64,000 nucleotides of DNA, taken from Syntrophobacter sp963666995. Lineage in GTDB: Bacteria; Desulfobacterota; Syntrophobacteria; Syntrophobacterales; Syntrophobacteraceae. Numbering within the stretch: the first letter of the stretch is position 1; every line of letters starts with the position of its first letter. The translations under genes were made by a program, and so were the position numbers. The DNA lies in assembly GCA_963666995.1 (NCBI GenBank), contig OY762941.1, forward strand, positions 3,100,001 to 3,164,000, written 5' to 3'. The notes under the pieces are model-generated. The model was given only the letters and a program-made list of their open reading frames with translations, searched no databases and had not been told where the DNA came from. Shown here in pieces: positions 15,911 through 24,730 of this stretch.

Positions 15911-18900
15911 CGATCACCAGTGTTTTCATCCGTCGGCCGGTTGCAACCACTCTCCTGACTGTCGGCATCCTGCTGGCCGGGATCGCCGCCTTCTGCCGTC
16001 TGGAGGTTTCACCGTTGCCTCGCCTCGATTTCCCGACCATACGCATTCAGGCTCAGATGGCCGGCGGAAGCCCTGAGACGATGGCCGCGACGGTGGCGGC
16101 CCCGTTGGAACGGCATCTCGGGCAGATCGCCGGCGTTGATTCGATCACTTCCCAGAGCGGGTCCAGCAATACGGACATCATCCTGCAGTTTGACCTGCAG
16201 CGCGATATCGAGGGTGCGGCGCGGGATGTGCAGGGAGCCATCAACGCCGCCCGCGTCGACCTGCCGAGCGCTCTCAGGAGCAACCCGACATACAATAAAT
16301 TCAACCCGGCAGATGCGCCGATCCTCATCGTATCCATGGCTTCGAAGACCTATACGCCTGGGCAGCTCTACGACATCGCCAACAGCACGATTGCCCAGCG
16401 ACTATCGCAGCTCCAGGGCGTGGGGAATGTCCAGATCGGCGGCAGCTCGCTTCCGGCTGTCAGGGTCGATGTCAACGCCGATGCGCTGTTCAAATACGGC
16501 ATTTCGCTGGAGGATGTTCGCGCCGCGTTGTCGGGCGCCAACGCCAACAGCCCGAAAGGCGTCATCGAACAGGGTGCCCAGCGCTGGCAGCTCTATGCCA
16601 ACGACCAGGTCCACAGGGCGGCCGATTACAGCGGGCTGGTCGTTGCATACCGTGACGGCCGCGCCATTCAGCTGAGTGACGTGGCCAAGGTTGCCGACTC
16701 GGTCGAGAGCCTCAGGAACCAGGGTTACACAAACGGTGTGCCGGATGTCTCGATGATGGTCTTCAAACAACCCAATGCTAACATCATCGAAACCGTGAAC
16801 CGAGCCAAAGCGCTGCTGCAGCAGATGAAAGCAGGACTCCCGGGCGACATTTCCCTGACGATCGCGGGGGACCGCAGCAAGACCATCCGCGCCTCGCTTG
16901 CGGACACCGAAAGGACCCTGATCCTGTCGGTGATCCTCGTGATCATCGTAGTCTTCGCCTTCCTGCGCAATCTGCGCGCAACCCTGGTACCCAGCGTTGC
17001 ACTTCCGGTTTCGATCATCGGGACATTTGCGGCGATGTACCTGCTCGACTACAGCCTCAACAACCTCTCGCTGATGGCCCTCATCATTGCGACCGGCTTC
17101 GTGGTGGACGATGCCATCGTGGTGCTGGAAAACATCACACGGCTGATTGAAGAAGGGAAGAACCGCATGGAAGCAGCACTTCAGGGCGCTGCCGAGGTTT
17201 CGTTCACCGTTGTTTCCATGAGCGTCTCCCTGATTGCGGTCTTCCTGCCGATACTGCTGATGGGCGGTTTTGTCGGGCGTCTTTTTCGTGAATTCGCCGC
17301 CGTCATCTCTCTCGCCATTGCCATCTCCCTGGTCGTTTCCCTTACGACGAGCGCTTCCCTCTCGGCACATGTTCTGCAGCCTGAAGCCGGGAAACGCCCT
17401 GGCCGTATTTCGAGATTCATGGAACGGGCCTTCGACGAGGTCCAGGTGTTTTACGTCCTCTCGCTGGCCCGCGCCATGCACCATAAAGGATTGGTGGCCC
17501 TGTCCCTGCTGGCGACCGTGGCGCTCAATGCCGTGCTTTTCATCATCGTGCCCAAGGGCCTCTTTCCCCAGCAGGACGCCGGCCTGTTGATGGGAGGAAT
17601 TCAGGCCGATCAGAACATTTCCTTCCAGGCCATGCGCGACAAAATGCGGGAGGCACAGAGCATTGTCCAGGAGGATCCGGCGGTCGCATCCTGCGTCGGT
17701 TTCACCGGCGGTCATCGTGGAACCAACTCCGCCAATGTTTTTGTAACTCTGAAGCCGCGGGCCGAACGGGCCGGCATTCAGCAGGTGATGGACCGTCTGC
17801 GGCCGAAGCTTTCCGCCATACCCGGCGCGCAATTGATGATGTTCCCCATGCAGGATCTGTTCATCGGAGGGCGCATGGCTTTTGCGCAGTACCAGTATTC
17901 GCTTCAGGCCGACAGCACGGCGGAACTCTATGTATGGGCTCCGAGACTCCTGGCCGAAATGAAAAAGAATCCCCTCTTCAATGACCTCCAAACAGACCAG
18001 CAACTCGGCGGAATGGAGGCCCGCGTGGTGATCGACCGTACGGCCGCTGCTCGCTACAACCTGACCCCGGACGTCATCGACACGACCCTGTATGATGCCT
18101 TCGGGGAACGCCAGGTCTCGACTATCTTCAAGGACATCAATCAGTACCATGTCGTGATGGGGATCGATCCGCGCGACCTGGAAAACCCCGAGAGCATCAA
18201 GAAGATCTATCTCAGCACCTCCGGTGCAAGCCCCAGCGGATCCTCCAGCAGCAACTTCGCCAGTGGCACTGCCACCTCCAGCGGTTCATCCGCGGCGTCT
18301 GCCTCCGACGCATCGCGGAACCAGTCGACGAACTCGATCGCCATCAGTGCCGCCGGCGTCTCCAGCGGAAGTGCCGTATCGATGTCTTCGGAGACGATGA
18401 TCCCGATTGGGGCCTTCGCCCGGGTGGAGGAAACCAACGCCCCGGTGCTGGTCAACCATCAGGATGGTTTCGCATCCACGACAATTTCCTTCAACCTGGC
18501 GACCGGCCACACGCTGGATGAAGCCCAAGCGGGCATTGCGCAGGCCGAGCAGGCCATCCGGATGCCTCCGACGGTGCATGGAGGCTTTGCCGGCACGGCG
18601 GCGTCGTTCCAGTCGGCACTCCGGAGCCAGCTCATCCTGATCGTCGCGGCGCTGGTTGCCGTCTATGTGGTATTGGGCATACTCTACGAAAGCTGGATCC
18701 ATCCGCTGACCATTCTGTCGACCCTGCCTTCGGCGGGTGTCGGAGCCGTGCTGGCATTGCTCATATCCAACACGGAATTCACTATCATTGCGATGATCGG
18801 CGTCATCCTGCTCATCGGCATTGTCAAGAAGAACGCCATTATGATGATTGACTTCGCCCTGACCGCCACGCGTGCGGAAGGGCTCTCATCTGAAGAGGGG

Positions 18901-19140
18901 ATCTTGAAGGCTTGCCGTCTGCGCTTCCGGCCGATCATGATGACGACCTTTTCGGCCATTCTGGGTGCGGTGCCATTGCTGATCGACAGCGGCGAAGGGG
19001 CGGAGCTGCGCCGGCCTCTCGGCATTGCGATCATCGGGGGCCTGATTGTCAGCCAGGTATTGACGCTTTACACTACGCCGGTCGTTTATGTTCTGCTCGA
19101 TCGATTTCACTTGCGCAGACCCCGCGTGTCGGCTTCGTAG
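15907..19140 (+). CDS. mdtC: RND multidrug efflux transporter, MdtC-like, with Ser-rich insertion
   Basis: A 1077-residue HAE1-type pump, start overlapping the previous stop. The proton-relay residues are intact (ATGFVVDDAIVVLENITR; LIGIVKKNAIMMIDFA). It is about 40 residues longer than its neighbour, mostly because of a Ser/Ala/Gly-rich low-complexity block in the second periplasmic loop (residues about 770-828, DNA 18214-18390), where the MdtB-like protein has only a short turn (YLPSSTATSGQV). The reading frame is maintained, so this is an insertion and not a frameshift. It acts as partner subunit in a heteromeric pump. Confidence 0.92.
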   Translation: MTITSVFIRRPVATTLLTVGILLAGIAAFCRLEVSPLPRLDFPTIRIQAQMAGGSPETMAATVAAPLERHLGQIAGVDSITSQSGSSNTDIILQFDLQRDIEGAARDVQGAINAARVDLPSALRSNPTYNKFNPADAPILIVSMASKTYTPGQLYDIANSTIAQRLSQLQGVGNVQIGGSSLPAVRVDVNADALFKYGISLEDVRAALSGANANSPKGVIEQGAQRWQLYANDQVHRAADYSGLVVAYRDGRAIQLSDVAKVADSVESLRNQGYTNGVPDVSMMVFKQPNANIIETVNRAKALLQQMKAGLPGDISLTIAGDRSKTIRASLADTERTLILSVILVIIVVFAFLRNLRATLVPSVALPVSIIGTFAAMYLLDYSLNNLSLMALIIATGFVVDDAIVVLENITRLIEEGKNRMEAALQGAAEVSFTVVSMSVSLIAVFLPILLMGGFVGRLFREFAAVISLAIAISLVVSLTTSASLSAHVLQPEAGKRPGRISRFMERAFDEVQVFYVLSLARAMHHKGLVALSLLATVALNAVLFIIVPKGLFPQQDAGLLMGGIQADQNISFQAMRDKMREAQSIVQEDPAVASCVGFTGGHRGTNSANVFVTLKPRAERAGIQQVMDRLRPKLSAIPGAQLMMFPMQDLFIGGRMAFAQYQYSLQADSTAELYVWAPRLLAEMKKNPLFNDLQTDQQLGGMEARVVIDRTAAARYNLTPDVIDTTLYDAFGERQVSTIFKDINQYHVVMGIDPRDLENPESIKKIYLSTSGASPSGSSSSNFASGTATSSGSSAASASDASRNQSTNSIAISAAGVSSGSAVSMSSETMIPIGAFARVEETNAPVLVNHQDGFASTTISFNLATGHTLDEAQAGIAQAEQAIRMPPTVHGGFAGTAASFQSALRSQLILIVAALVAVYVVLGILYESWIHPLTILSTLPSAGVGAVLALLISNTEFTIIAMIGVILLIGIVKKNAIMMIDFALTATRAEGLSSEEGILKACRLRFRPIMMTTFSAILGAVPLLIDSGEGAELRRPLGIAIIGGLIVSQVLTLYTTPVVYVLLDRFHLRRPRVSAS

Positions 19141-19149
19141 GGAGTAAAG

Positions 19150-20565
19150 ATGATGACGCGATTTTTACCTTTGCTGCTGCTTCTGCTCTGCGGTTGTGTC
19201 GTCGGGCCTGATTATGTGCGGCCTCCCGCGCCCATTCCCGCCACTTACGCGGAATTGAAGAACTGGATGCCGGCCCGTCCTCTTGACGACATCGATCGCG
19301 GGGCCTGGTGGAGCATCTACAATGACCCGCTGCTCGACGACCTGGAACGCCGGATCGATATCGGCAACCAGAACCTCCGAGCCTATGAGGCCGCCTATCG
19401 GAAAGCCCGTGCGATCGTGGCGGAAGCGCGTGCATACTATTTTCCCACGTTGTCGGCGGTGGGATCGGCCGATAGACTTCGCCAGAGCGGCAAAACCACC
19501 ACGACCAAAACAACCGAATTGAGTGCGAGCTGGGACATTGATCTTTGGGGGAAGGTGCGGCGACAGGTCGAGAGTGATGTAGCGGGTGCGGAAGCCTCCG
19601 CCGCGGAACTGGCTTCCATCCGTCTTTCGGCGCAGGCCGAACTGGCAGCGGACTATTTCGAACTTCGTTACCAGGATTCGCTGGCGAAGCTCCTGACCGA
19701 GACCGTCGAGGCATACGAGCGCTCGTTCAATATCACGCGTAATCAATATACAAGCGGAGTAGCCGCCCTCTCCGACGTCATTACCGCCGAGACCATGCTG
19801 AAGACGACGCAGGCCGGTCTCATTGGTGTCGGCGTTGCCCGAGCGGAGTACGGACATGCCATTGCCATCCTGATCGGCAAGCCGCCGGCGGATCTATCGA
19901 TTCCACCCGGGTTGCTCACAACTGCTGTCCCCGATGTTCCCGTCCAGGTACCGTCGACGCTTCTTCAACGTCGCCCGGACATTGCCCAGGCAGAGCGGAC
20001 GATGCAGCAGCAGAACGCACTGATCGGCGTTGAGACCGCGGCCTACTACCCGAGCATCACCCTGTCGGCCGACTTGGGCCTTGCGAGCACAAGCGGCGCT
20101 CTGTTTGAGCTTTCCAAGCGGATGTGGGCACTGGCTGTGAGCGGTTCGGAGACGTTGTTCGATGCAGGCCAACGCAGTGCCGCAATTAAGGCGGCGCGCG
20201 CCGACTACGACCAGGCCGTCGCGAATTACCGCGAAACGGTGCTGTTGGCCTTTCGTGACGTCGAAGACAACCTGTCGAACCTGCGTATCCTGGCTGAACA
20301 GGCGAAGAAGCAGGCAGAGGCCGTCGCCCTGGCGCTGGAAGCTGTGCGGATCTCGCTCAACGAGTACAAGGCCGGCACGACCAACTACACAACAGTGGTA
20401 ACCGCCCAGGCAACCGCGCTTTCGAACGAGCAGACGGCCTTGCAGATCATGGCAAACCGGCTGACGGCCAATGTAGCCCTTGTTAAAGCCTTGGGTGGTG
20501 GATGGACCGATTCACTGCTGACGGCTGTGGATCACAACGGCAACCCTGCGAAAGCATACAGGTAA
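19150..20565 (+). CDS. Outer-membrane efflux lipoprotein, OprM/NodT family
   Basis: A 471-residue TolC-type channel of the NodT/CmeC subgroup. The N-terminus is a lipoprotein signal with a lipobox ending LLLLLCGC, so Cys16 is probably acylated. It is followed by the family start VVGPDYVRPP. Two OEP repeats are visible, each with long helical segments. The gene lies 9 bases after the MdtC-like gene with GGAG upstream, completing the tripartite pump operon. The gene is followed directly by a perfect palindrome that may stop transcription from both sides. Confidence 0.92.
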   Translation: MMTRFLPLLLLLLCGCVVGPDYVRPPAPIPATYAELKNWMPARPLDDIDRGAWWSIYNDPLLDDLERRIDIGNQNLRAYEAAYRKARAIVAEARAYYFPTLSAVGSADRLRQSGKTTTTKTTELSASWDIDLWGKVRRQVESDVAGAEASAAELASIRLSAQAELAADYFELRYQDSLAKLLTETVEAYERSFNITRNQYTSGVAALSDVITAETMLKTTQAGLIGVGVARAEYGHAIAILIGKPPADLSIPPGLLTTAVPDVPVQVPSTLLQRRPDIAQAERTMQQQNALIGVETAAYYPSITLSADLGLASTSGALFELSKRMWALAVSGSETLFDAGQRSAAIKAARADYDQAVANYRETVLLAFRDVEDNLSNLRILAEQAKKQAEAVALALEAVRISLNEYKAGTTNYTTVVTAQATALSNEQTALQIMANRLTANVALVKALGGGWTDSLLTAVDHNGNPAKAYR

Positions 20566-20577
20566 AGCCATCCGCAT

Positions 20578-20631
20578 GGGGTCAGACCTACACATTTGAC
20601 ATATTCATGTCAAATGTGTAGGTCTGACCCC
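20578..20631. repeat. Perfect 25-bp inverted repeat (REP/RAYT-type palindrome)
   Basis: The arms at 20578-20602 and 20607-20631 are exact reverse complements around the 4-base loop ATTC. The outer end reads GGGGTCAGACC. From memory, this type of end is common among palindromes mobilised by REP-associated (Y1/RAYT) transposases. It lies between two converging genes, 12 bases after the outer-membrane channel stop, and contains the last six codons and the TGA (20610-20612) of the minus-strand M20 peptidase. It may also work as a bidirectional terminator. Confidence 0.9.
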
Positions 20632-21752
20632 GTTAGATACTCCCCGGCAATGGCCAGGTAAGCCTCGCGGGCCTCGGCAATGGCCGGGACGTGGCAGTAC
20701 TCATCGGTCTGGTGGGCCTGGAGTGCCGCGCCGGGGCCGTAAATGAGCGTCGGCGGACTGCCCAGGGCTGCGGAAAGGATGGAGGCGTCGGTGAAGTAGC
20801 TGACGGTACCCGGCGCCTGGGAGCTGCCCCGAAGCCGTTTCAGAACGTCCAGCACGGAAGCGATCCAGGGAGTGTCCGGAGGTGTCAGCACTGCCGGGAC
20901 GTCCATGAAACGGGTTATCCGGGCGGCCGGGTCCAGGTGCTCTCGAACCGAGTTTTCCAGGCTGTCGTGGTCCAGGCCGGGGATGGTGCGCAGATCGATC
21001 TCGAGGAAGGCGGCGTCGGGCACCATGTTCACCTTGCCGCCGCCGCCGATGGTTCCCACATTGATTGTCGGATTGCCCAATTGAGGATGGGATGGGTGGG
21101 CTGTCAGGAAGGTTTCAAGGGCCAGGGCGCCCCTTGCAGCCTTATAGATGGCGTTGTCGCCGGCCTCGGGCATGGAGCCGTGGGCACCCCGGCCGAAAAA
21201 GTCCGCCCGGAGCCACAACGCCCCCTTGTGACCCAAAAGCGGCCGGCAATCCGTCGGTTCGCCCACCACCAGGGCGCCTGCCCGGGTGGGCAACAGCCCC
21301 GATTCGGCCAGATCTTTTGCGCCCACACAACCTGTTTCCTCCCCCGCCGTGAAAATCAGGACCACATCAGAGGCCCGGCGCGGCACCGATGACAGACCGA
21401 TTCCGGCCGCGGCCATTGCCGCAAGGCCGGATTTCATGTCGCTGACGCCTCGGCCGTAGAGCTTGCCGTCACGGATTTCACCTCCGAACGGATCGACGGT
21501 CCATGGGACCTCACCCAACGGCACCGTGTCCATATGACCCGTGAAACACAGGGGGGGCCCGCCGCCCTCACCCGGCAGCACGGCCACCAGGTTGACCCCC
21601 GTGCCCGGAGTCTCCTTCCACGACAACCGGAATCCGGCGGGTTCGAGGACCTCGGCCAGAGCCTCCGCCACCTTGCGGGTGTTCCCCGTGGGGTTGATGC
21701 TTTGGGCGCGCACCAGGCGCTGAGTCAGCTCTACGACATCAATGCTTTTCAT
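20610..21752 (-). CDS. M20-family metallopeptidase (ArgE/DapE/acetylornithine deacetylase type)
   Basis: A 380-residue amidohydrolase with the family metal-site landmarks FTGHMDTVPLG, GRGVSDMKSGLAAM, TAGEETGCVG and VGEPTD. M20 enzymes use two zinc or cobalt ions to remove acyl groups from amino acids or cleave small peptides. It is the last gene of an operon with a polar amino-acid-type importer and a DUF1989 protein, so it probably processes the imported compound. The C-terminal residues (GSDLHI) and the stop codon come from the 20578-20631 palindrome, so the original C-terminus has been replaced. DapE proper is less likely because biosynthetic genes are absent. Confidence 0.85.
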   Translation of the reverse strand: MKSIDVVELTQRLVRAQSINPTGNTRKVAEALAEVLEPAGFRLSWKETPGTGVNLVAVLPGEGGGPPLCFTGHMDTVPLGEVPWTVDPFGGEIRDGKLYGRGVSDMKSGLAAMAAAGIGLSSVPRRASDVVLIFTAGEETGCVGAKDLAESGLLPTRAGALVVGEPTDCRPLLGHKGALWLRADFFGRGAHGSMPEAGDNAIYKAARGALALETFLTAHPSHPQLGNPTINVGTIGGGGKVNMVPDAAFLEIDLRTIPGLDHDSLENSVREHLDPAARITRFMDVPAVLTPPDTPWIASVLDVLKRLRGSSQAPGTVSYFTDASILSAALGSPPTLIYGPGAALQAHQTDEYCHVPAIAEAREAYLAIAGEYLTGSDLHI

Positions 21753-21830
21753 TGGAAATAAACCTTTTTCACCGGCGGACGGGCCTGCGGCTCTCCGGCA
21801 CGGTCCGCAACGGTCGCCCCGGACTCCGCG

Positions 21831-22430
21831 TCAGGTATCGAGCACCTGGACGTGAGCGTCCGTGGGGGAGCACTTCTCGCCGTTGATGGGAAGGATATCC
21901 TGCGGACACGCGGACATGGCTACCACGCAGTCGATCTCGGCGCGAAGGACCACATAATCGCCCGGTTTGGAAACCGGAGGAAGCCATTCGATGGTGTTGT
22001 TCCGGGCAGGAGTATTCATCCACAGGTTGAACGGACTCGGACATTCCCGGGGAGAGAAACCCAGCTCGGCCATTCCCGCGTACATGTTGTCGGTACAGTT
22101 GTCATGATACTCCGTGCACCCGAGCTGTTGGAAGCGGTAAATATCACAGGCCGCGATAAGGGTGTCGTGGACGCCCGGTGAAGTGTCCTCGAGAAGGGTG
22201 AGGATCGGCCTGCGCCGATTTGAAGCCAGGACATCTCCCACAGAGGGAATGACTTTGTTGAGCCTGGCCCGCATGTGTTCCATGGACATGAACTCCGAAA
22301 GGTCGTAGGCGTTGAAGGCCCATGTATCCACGACCTGCTGCCCGTAAGTGTTGATGATCCTGACCAGCTGTCCTGCCTTGACGGGAACGGCTTTGCCGTG
22401 TCTGGCCGGAATTACCTGGATATCGCTCAT
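21831..22430 (-). CDS. DUF1989 (urea carboxylase-associated / carboxyguanidine deiminase-like) protein
   Basis: A 199-residue cytoplasmic protein. The ATG at 22430 follows AAAGGAG by 9 bases, and the longer frame upstream overlaps the ATPase gene and is not family-like. Landmarks are VRIINTYGQQVVDTWAFN near the N-terminus, and a Cys/His set (CTEYHDNCTDNMY, ECPSPFNLWMN) that resembles the DUF1989 metal site. Some DUF1989 proteins act on urea or carboxyguanidine derivatives. The genes on either side, an importer and an M20 hydrolase, suggest catabolism of an amino-acid or guanidino derivative. The precise reaction is unknown. Confidence 0.82.
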   Translation of the reverse strand: MSDIQVIPARHGKAVPVKAGQLVRIINTYGQQVVDTWAFNAYDLSEFMSMEHMRARLNKVIPSVGDVLASNRRRPILTLLEDTSPGVHDTLIAACDIYRFQQLGCTEYHDNCTDNMYAGMAELGFSPRECPSPFNLWMNTPARNNTIEWLPPVSKPGDYVVLRAEIDCVVAMSACPQDILPINGEKCSPTDAHVQVLDT

Positions 22431-22491
22431 TCTGATGTGCTCCTTTGTCGTTTGCTGTTTGCATATGCCGGTTGGCGGTTGACGATCGATC

Positions 22492-23307
22492 TCAACATGC
22501 GGAGGCACTGACTCTCCGCGACCAGGAACCAAGAAATTTCCGAATGCGAAAGCTGTCGGGGTTGGACAGAATCTGACGGGAAGGCCCCTGTTCCACCAGG
22601 CGCCCTTCATCAAGGAAGAAGACCCTGTCGGCTACTTCTGCGGCGAAACCCATTTCGTGAGTGACGACGAGCATGGTCATGCCCTCCCGGGCCAGGCTTT
22701 TCATGACCTGGAGCACCTCGTCGACCAGTTCCGGGTCGAGCGCCGAGGTGGGCTCGTCGAAGAGCATGATGCGCGGCTCCATGGCAAGGGCCCTCGCGAT
22801 GGCTACCCGCTGCTGCTGCCCGCCGGACAGCCTGGCCGGATAGGCGTCGAATTTGTCCGCGAGGCCCACCTTGTCCAGCATGGCCATGCCGATATCGCGC
22901 GCCCGCACTCTATCCATGCGCTTGACCATGATCAGGGCTTCCGTGATGTTTCTGAGCGCCGTCAGGTGAGGCCAGAGATTGAAGTGCTGAAAGACCATTC
23001 CGATGTCTTTGCGCATCTCGAGTACCTCCCGTTCCTTCAACGGTTCGAGCGTTCCATCGGGGGCTTCGGCATAGCCCATGAGTCTGCCGTTTACGTAGAT
23101 GCGTCCCCCGGTATAATTCTCGAGAAAATTTATGCAGCGAAGCAGGGTGCTTTTTCCCGAACCGGAAGGTCCGATGAGGCAAACGACCTCGGAAGTGTAA
23201 ACACAAAAATCGATGTCGTGCAGCACCTGGTGTTCTCCAAAGCTCTTGCACACGCCCTTGCCCTCGATTGTGGGGCTGTTCTCGAACAACTTGTACATGG
23301 CAGTCAT
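22492..23307 (-). CDS. Polar amino acid ABC transporter ATP-binding protein (GlnQ/HisP type)
   Basis: A 271-residue ATPase with Walker A GPSGSGKSTLLRCIN, Q-loop GMVFQHFNLWPH, signature LSGGQQQRVAIARAL, Walker B IMLFDEPTSALDPE and H-loop VVTHEMGFA, all matching the GlnQ/HisP/ArtP family. It drives uptake of an amino acid or analogue through the two permeases encoded immediately upstream. It is one base away from the first permease gene and 61 bases ahead of the DUF1989 gene. Confidence 0.92.
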   Translation of the reverse strand: MTAMYKLFENSPTIEGKGVCKSFGEHQVLHDIDFCVYTSEVVCLIGPSGSGKSTLLRCINFLENYTGGRIYVNGRLMGYAEAPDGTLEPLKEREVLEMRKDIGMVFQHFNLWPHLTALRNITEALIMVKRMDRVRARDIGMAMLDKVGLADKFDAYPARLSGGQQQRVAIARALAMEPRIMLFDEPTSALDPELVDEVLQVMKSLAREGMTMLVVTHEMGFAAEVADRVFFLDEGRLVEQGPSRQILSNPDSFRIRKFLGSWSRRVSASAC

Positions 23308-23308
23308 T

Positions 23309-23965
23309 TTACGCCCTCAGGTATCGGGTCAAACGAAGTTCAAGGAAATTCCCCAGGCGGGACACGGCCTCCACGACGGCCCAATAGAGCAGGGCCAGGG
23401 CCAGGTAAGGTTCCCAGATGGCGAAGGTCAGGTTCACGATCTTTGCGGTCTGCTTGGTCAATTCCGGAACGGTGATGATGGACAGGACGGCCGAATCCTT
23501 GATAAGGATGATGACCTGATTGATCCCCGGCGGGATGATCAGGCTCAGCATCTGGGGAAAAATGATCCTGCGCAGACACACGCCTTTGCTCATACCCAGG
23601 CAGGCTGCGGCCTCGAGCTGGCCCTTCGGTATGGATTCCAGCCCCGCTCTGAAAATCTCGGCAAAATAGGCGCCCACGTAGACGCCGAGCCCCGCGATGC
23701 CGACCACTACTGCCGGCAGAACGAGGCCGAACCGCGGAGCGACATAGTAGAGGAGAAATAGCTGAATGAGGATGGGCGTCCCGCGGAAGAATTCGATGTA
23801 GCTCCGGCAGAGCAGGTTGAGGAACCGGATGTGGAGGAGCCGGAGCAGCATGACGAGGAGCCCGAGGGCCACGCCCAGAACGAGTGACAGGGCACAGACG
23901 GAGACGGTGGTCCAGAGTCCGCCGAGGAAGAGGGGCCAGTAGCGGTCGAAGATCGAGTAGTCCAT
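23309..23965 (-). CDS. Polar amino acid ABC transporter permease (HisM/GlnP type)
   Basis: A 218-residue permease with the His/Glu/Gln/Arg/opine-family pattern: YIEFFRGTPILIQLFLLYY, then FRAGLESIPKGQLEAAACLGMS as the EAA loop, then IIFPQMLSLIIPP. About five membrane helices are visible. It shares one base with the second permease gene, so the two are translationally coupled and form a heterodimer. Confidence 0.9.
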   Translation of the reverse strand: MDYSIFDRYWPLFLGGLWTTVSVCALSLVLGVALGLLVMLLRLLHIRFLNLLCRSYIEFFRGTPILIQLFLLYYVAPRFGLVLPAVVVGIAGLGVYVGAYFAEIFRAGLESIPKGQLEAAACLGMSKGVCLRRIIFPQMLSLIIPPGINQVIILIKDSAVLSIITVPELTKQTAKIVNLTFAIWEPYLALALLYWAVVEAVSRLGNFLELRLTRYLRA

Positions 23966-24630
23966 CAGGCGGCCTCCGCGTACCTTCCCAGTCGCTTGTG
24001 GACGGCTGTGCCGAGTCCGGACAGTACAAGGTTCATAATGAGGTAGAGAAACGCCGTGGCGATGTATATCTCGGTCGGCCGGTAGGTCTTGGAGACGATC
24101 TGCTGGCTTACGCGCATGAGGTCGGTCACGGCGATCACCGAAACCAGGGCGGAATTCTTGAGAATCACGATGATCTCATTGACCAGGGCAGGCAGGACGA
24201 GACGCATGACCTGCGGGATGAGAATACGCCGCCTGGTCTGCCAGACGGTAAAACCTATCGCCCTGGCCGCCTCCGTCTGACCCGCATGGATGGTGTTGAG
24301 CCCGCCCCTGTAAATCTCTGACTGAAAGGCAGAGGTATTGAGGCTCAAGGCCGCTATGGCGGCGACGAGGGGCGGCGCTTCGATGCCCATGGCCGGCAGG
24401 ACGTAGAAGACGATGAGGAGGAGGACCAGTATGGGCGTGCCGCGGAAAAAGCTCACATAGATGCCGGCCATGGAGCGGATCGCAGTGTTTTTCGATATGG
24501 AGGAGAAGCAGACGAGGAAGCCAAGCGGGAGGCCCAGGGCGATAGCCGAGAGCGAGACGAAGACGGTCATGCCCGCCCCTCCGATCATCACGTTCAAGTG
24601 ATGGATGACTACCGTTGTGTCCAGTTGCAT
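23965..24630 (-). CDS. Polar amino acid ABC transporter permease (HisQ type)
   Basis: A 221-residue permease of the same family, with YVSFFRGTPILVLLLIVFY, then IYRGGLNTIHAGQTEAARAI as the EAA loop, then RRILIPQVMRLVLPALVNE. It is paired with the adjacent permease. It lies 100 bases downstream of the binding-protein gene in the same operon. Confidence 0.9.
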   Translation of the reverse strand: MQLDTTVVIHHLNVMIGGAGMTVFVSLSAIALGLPLGFLVCFSSISKNTAIRSMAGIYVSFFRGTPILVLLLIVFYVLPAMGIEAPPLVAAIAALSLNTSAFQSEIYRGGLNTIHAGQTEAARAIGFTVWQTRRRILIPQVMRLVLPALVNEIIVILKNSALVSVIAVTDLMRVSQQIVSKTYRPTEIYIATAFLYLIMNLVLSGLGTAVHKRLGRYAEAA

Positions 24631-24730
24631 AGCTCGCTCTCTGTCAGTTGCCTTTGCCGGGTCCCCCCGGAGCGGCGGAGTGCGGGCATCAGGCCTTAAG
24701 GGAGGCGGCCCGATGCCCGCTTCTCGCCGG

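Noticed and set aside
11599..20565. Horizontal transfer of the efflux island
   Set aside because: There are no integrase, tRNA or direct-repeat boundaries, and the sequence texture does not differ clearly from neighbours by eye.
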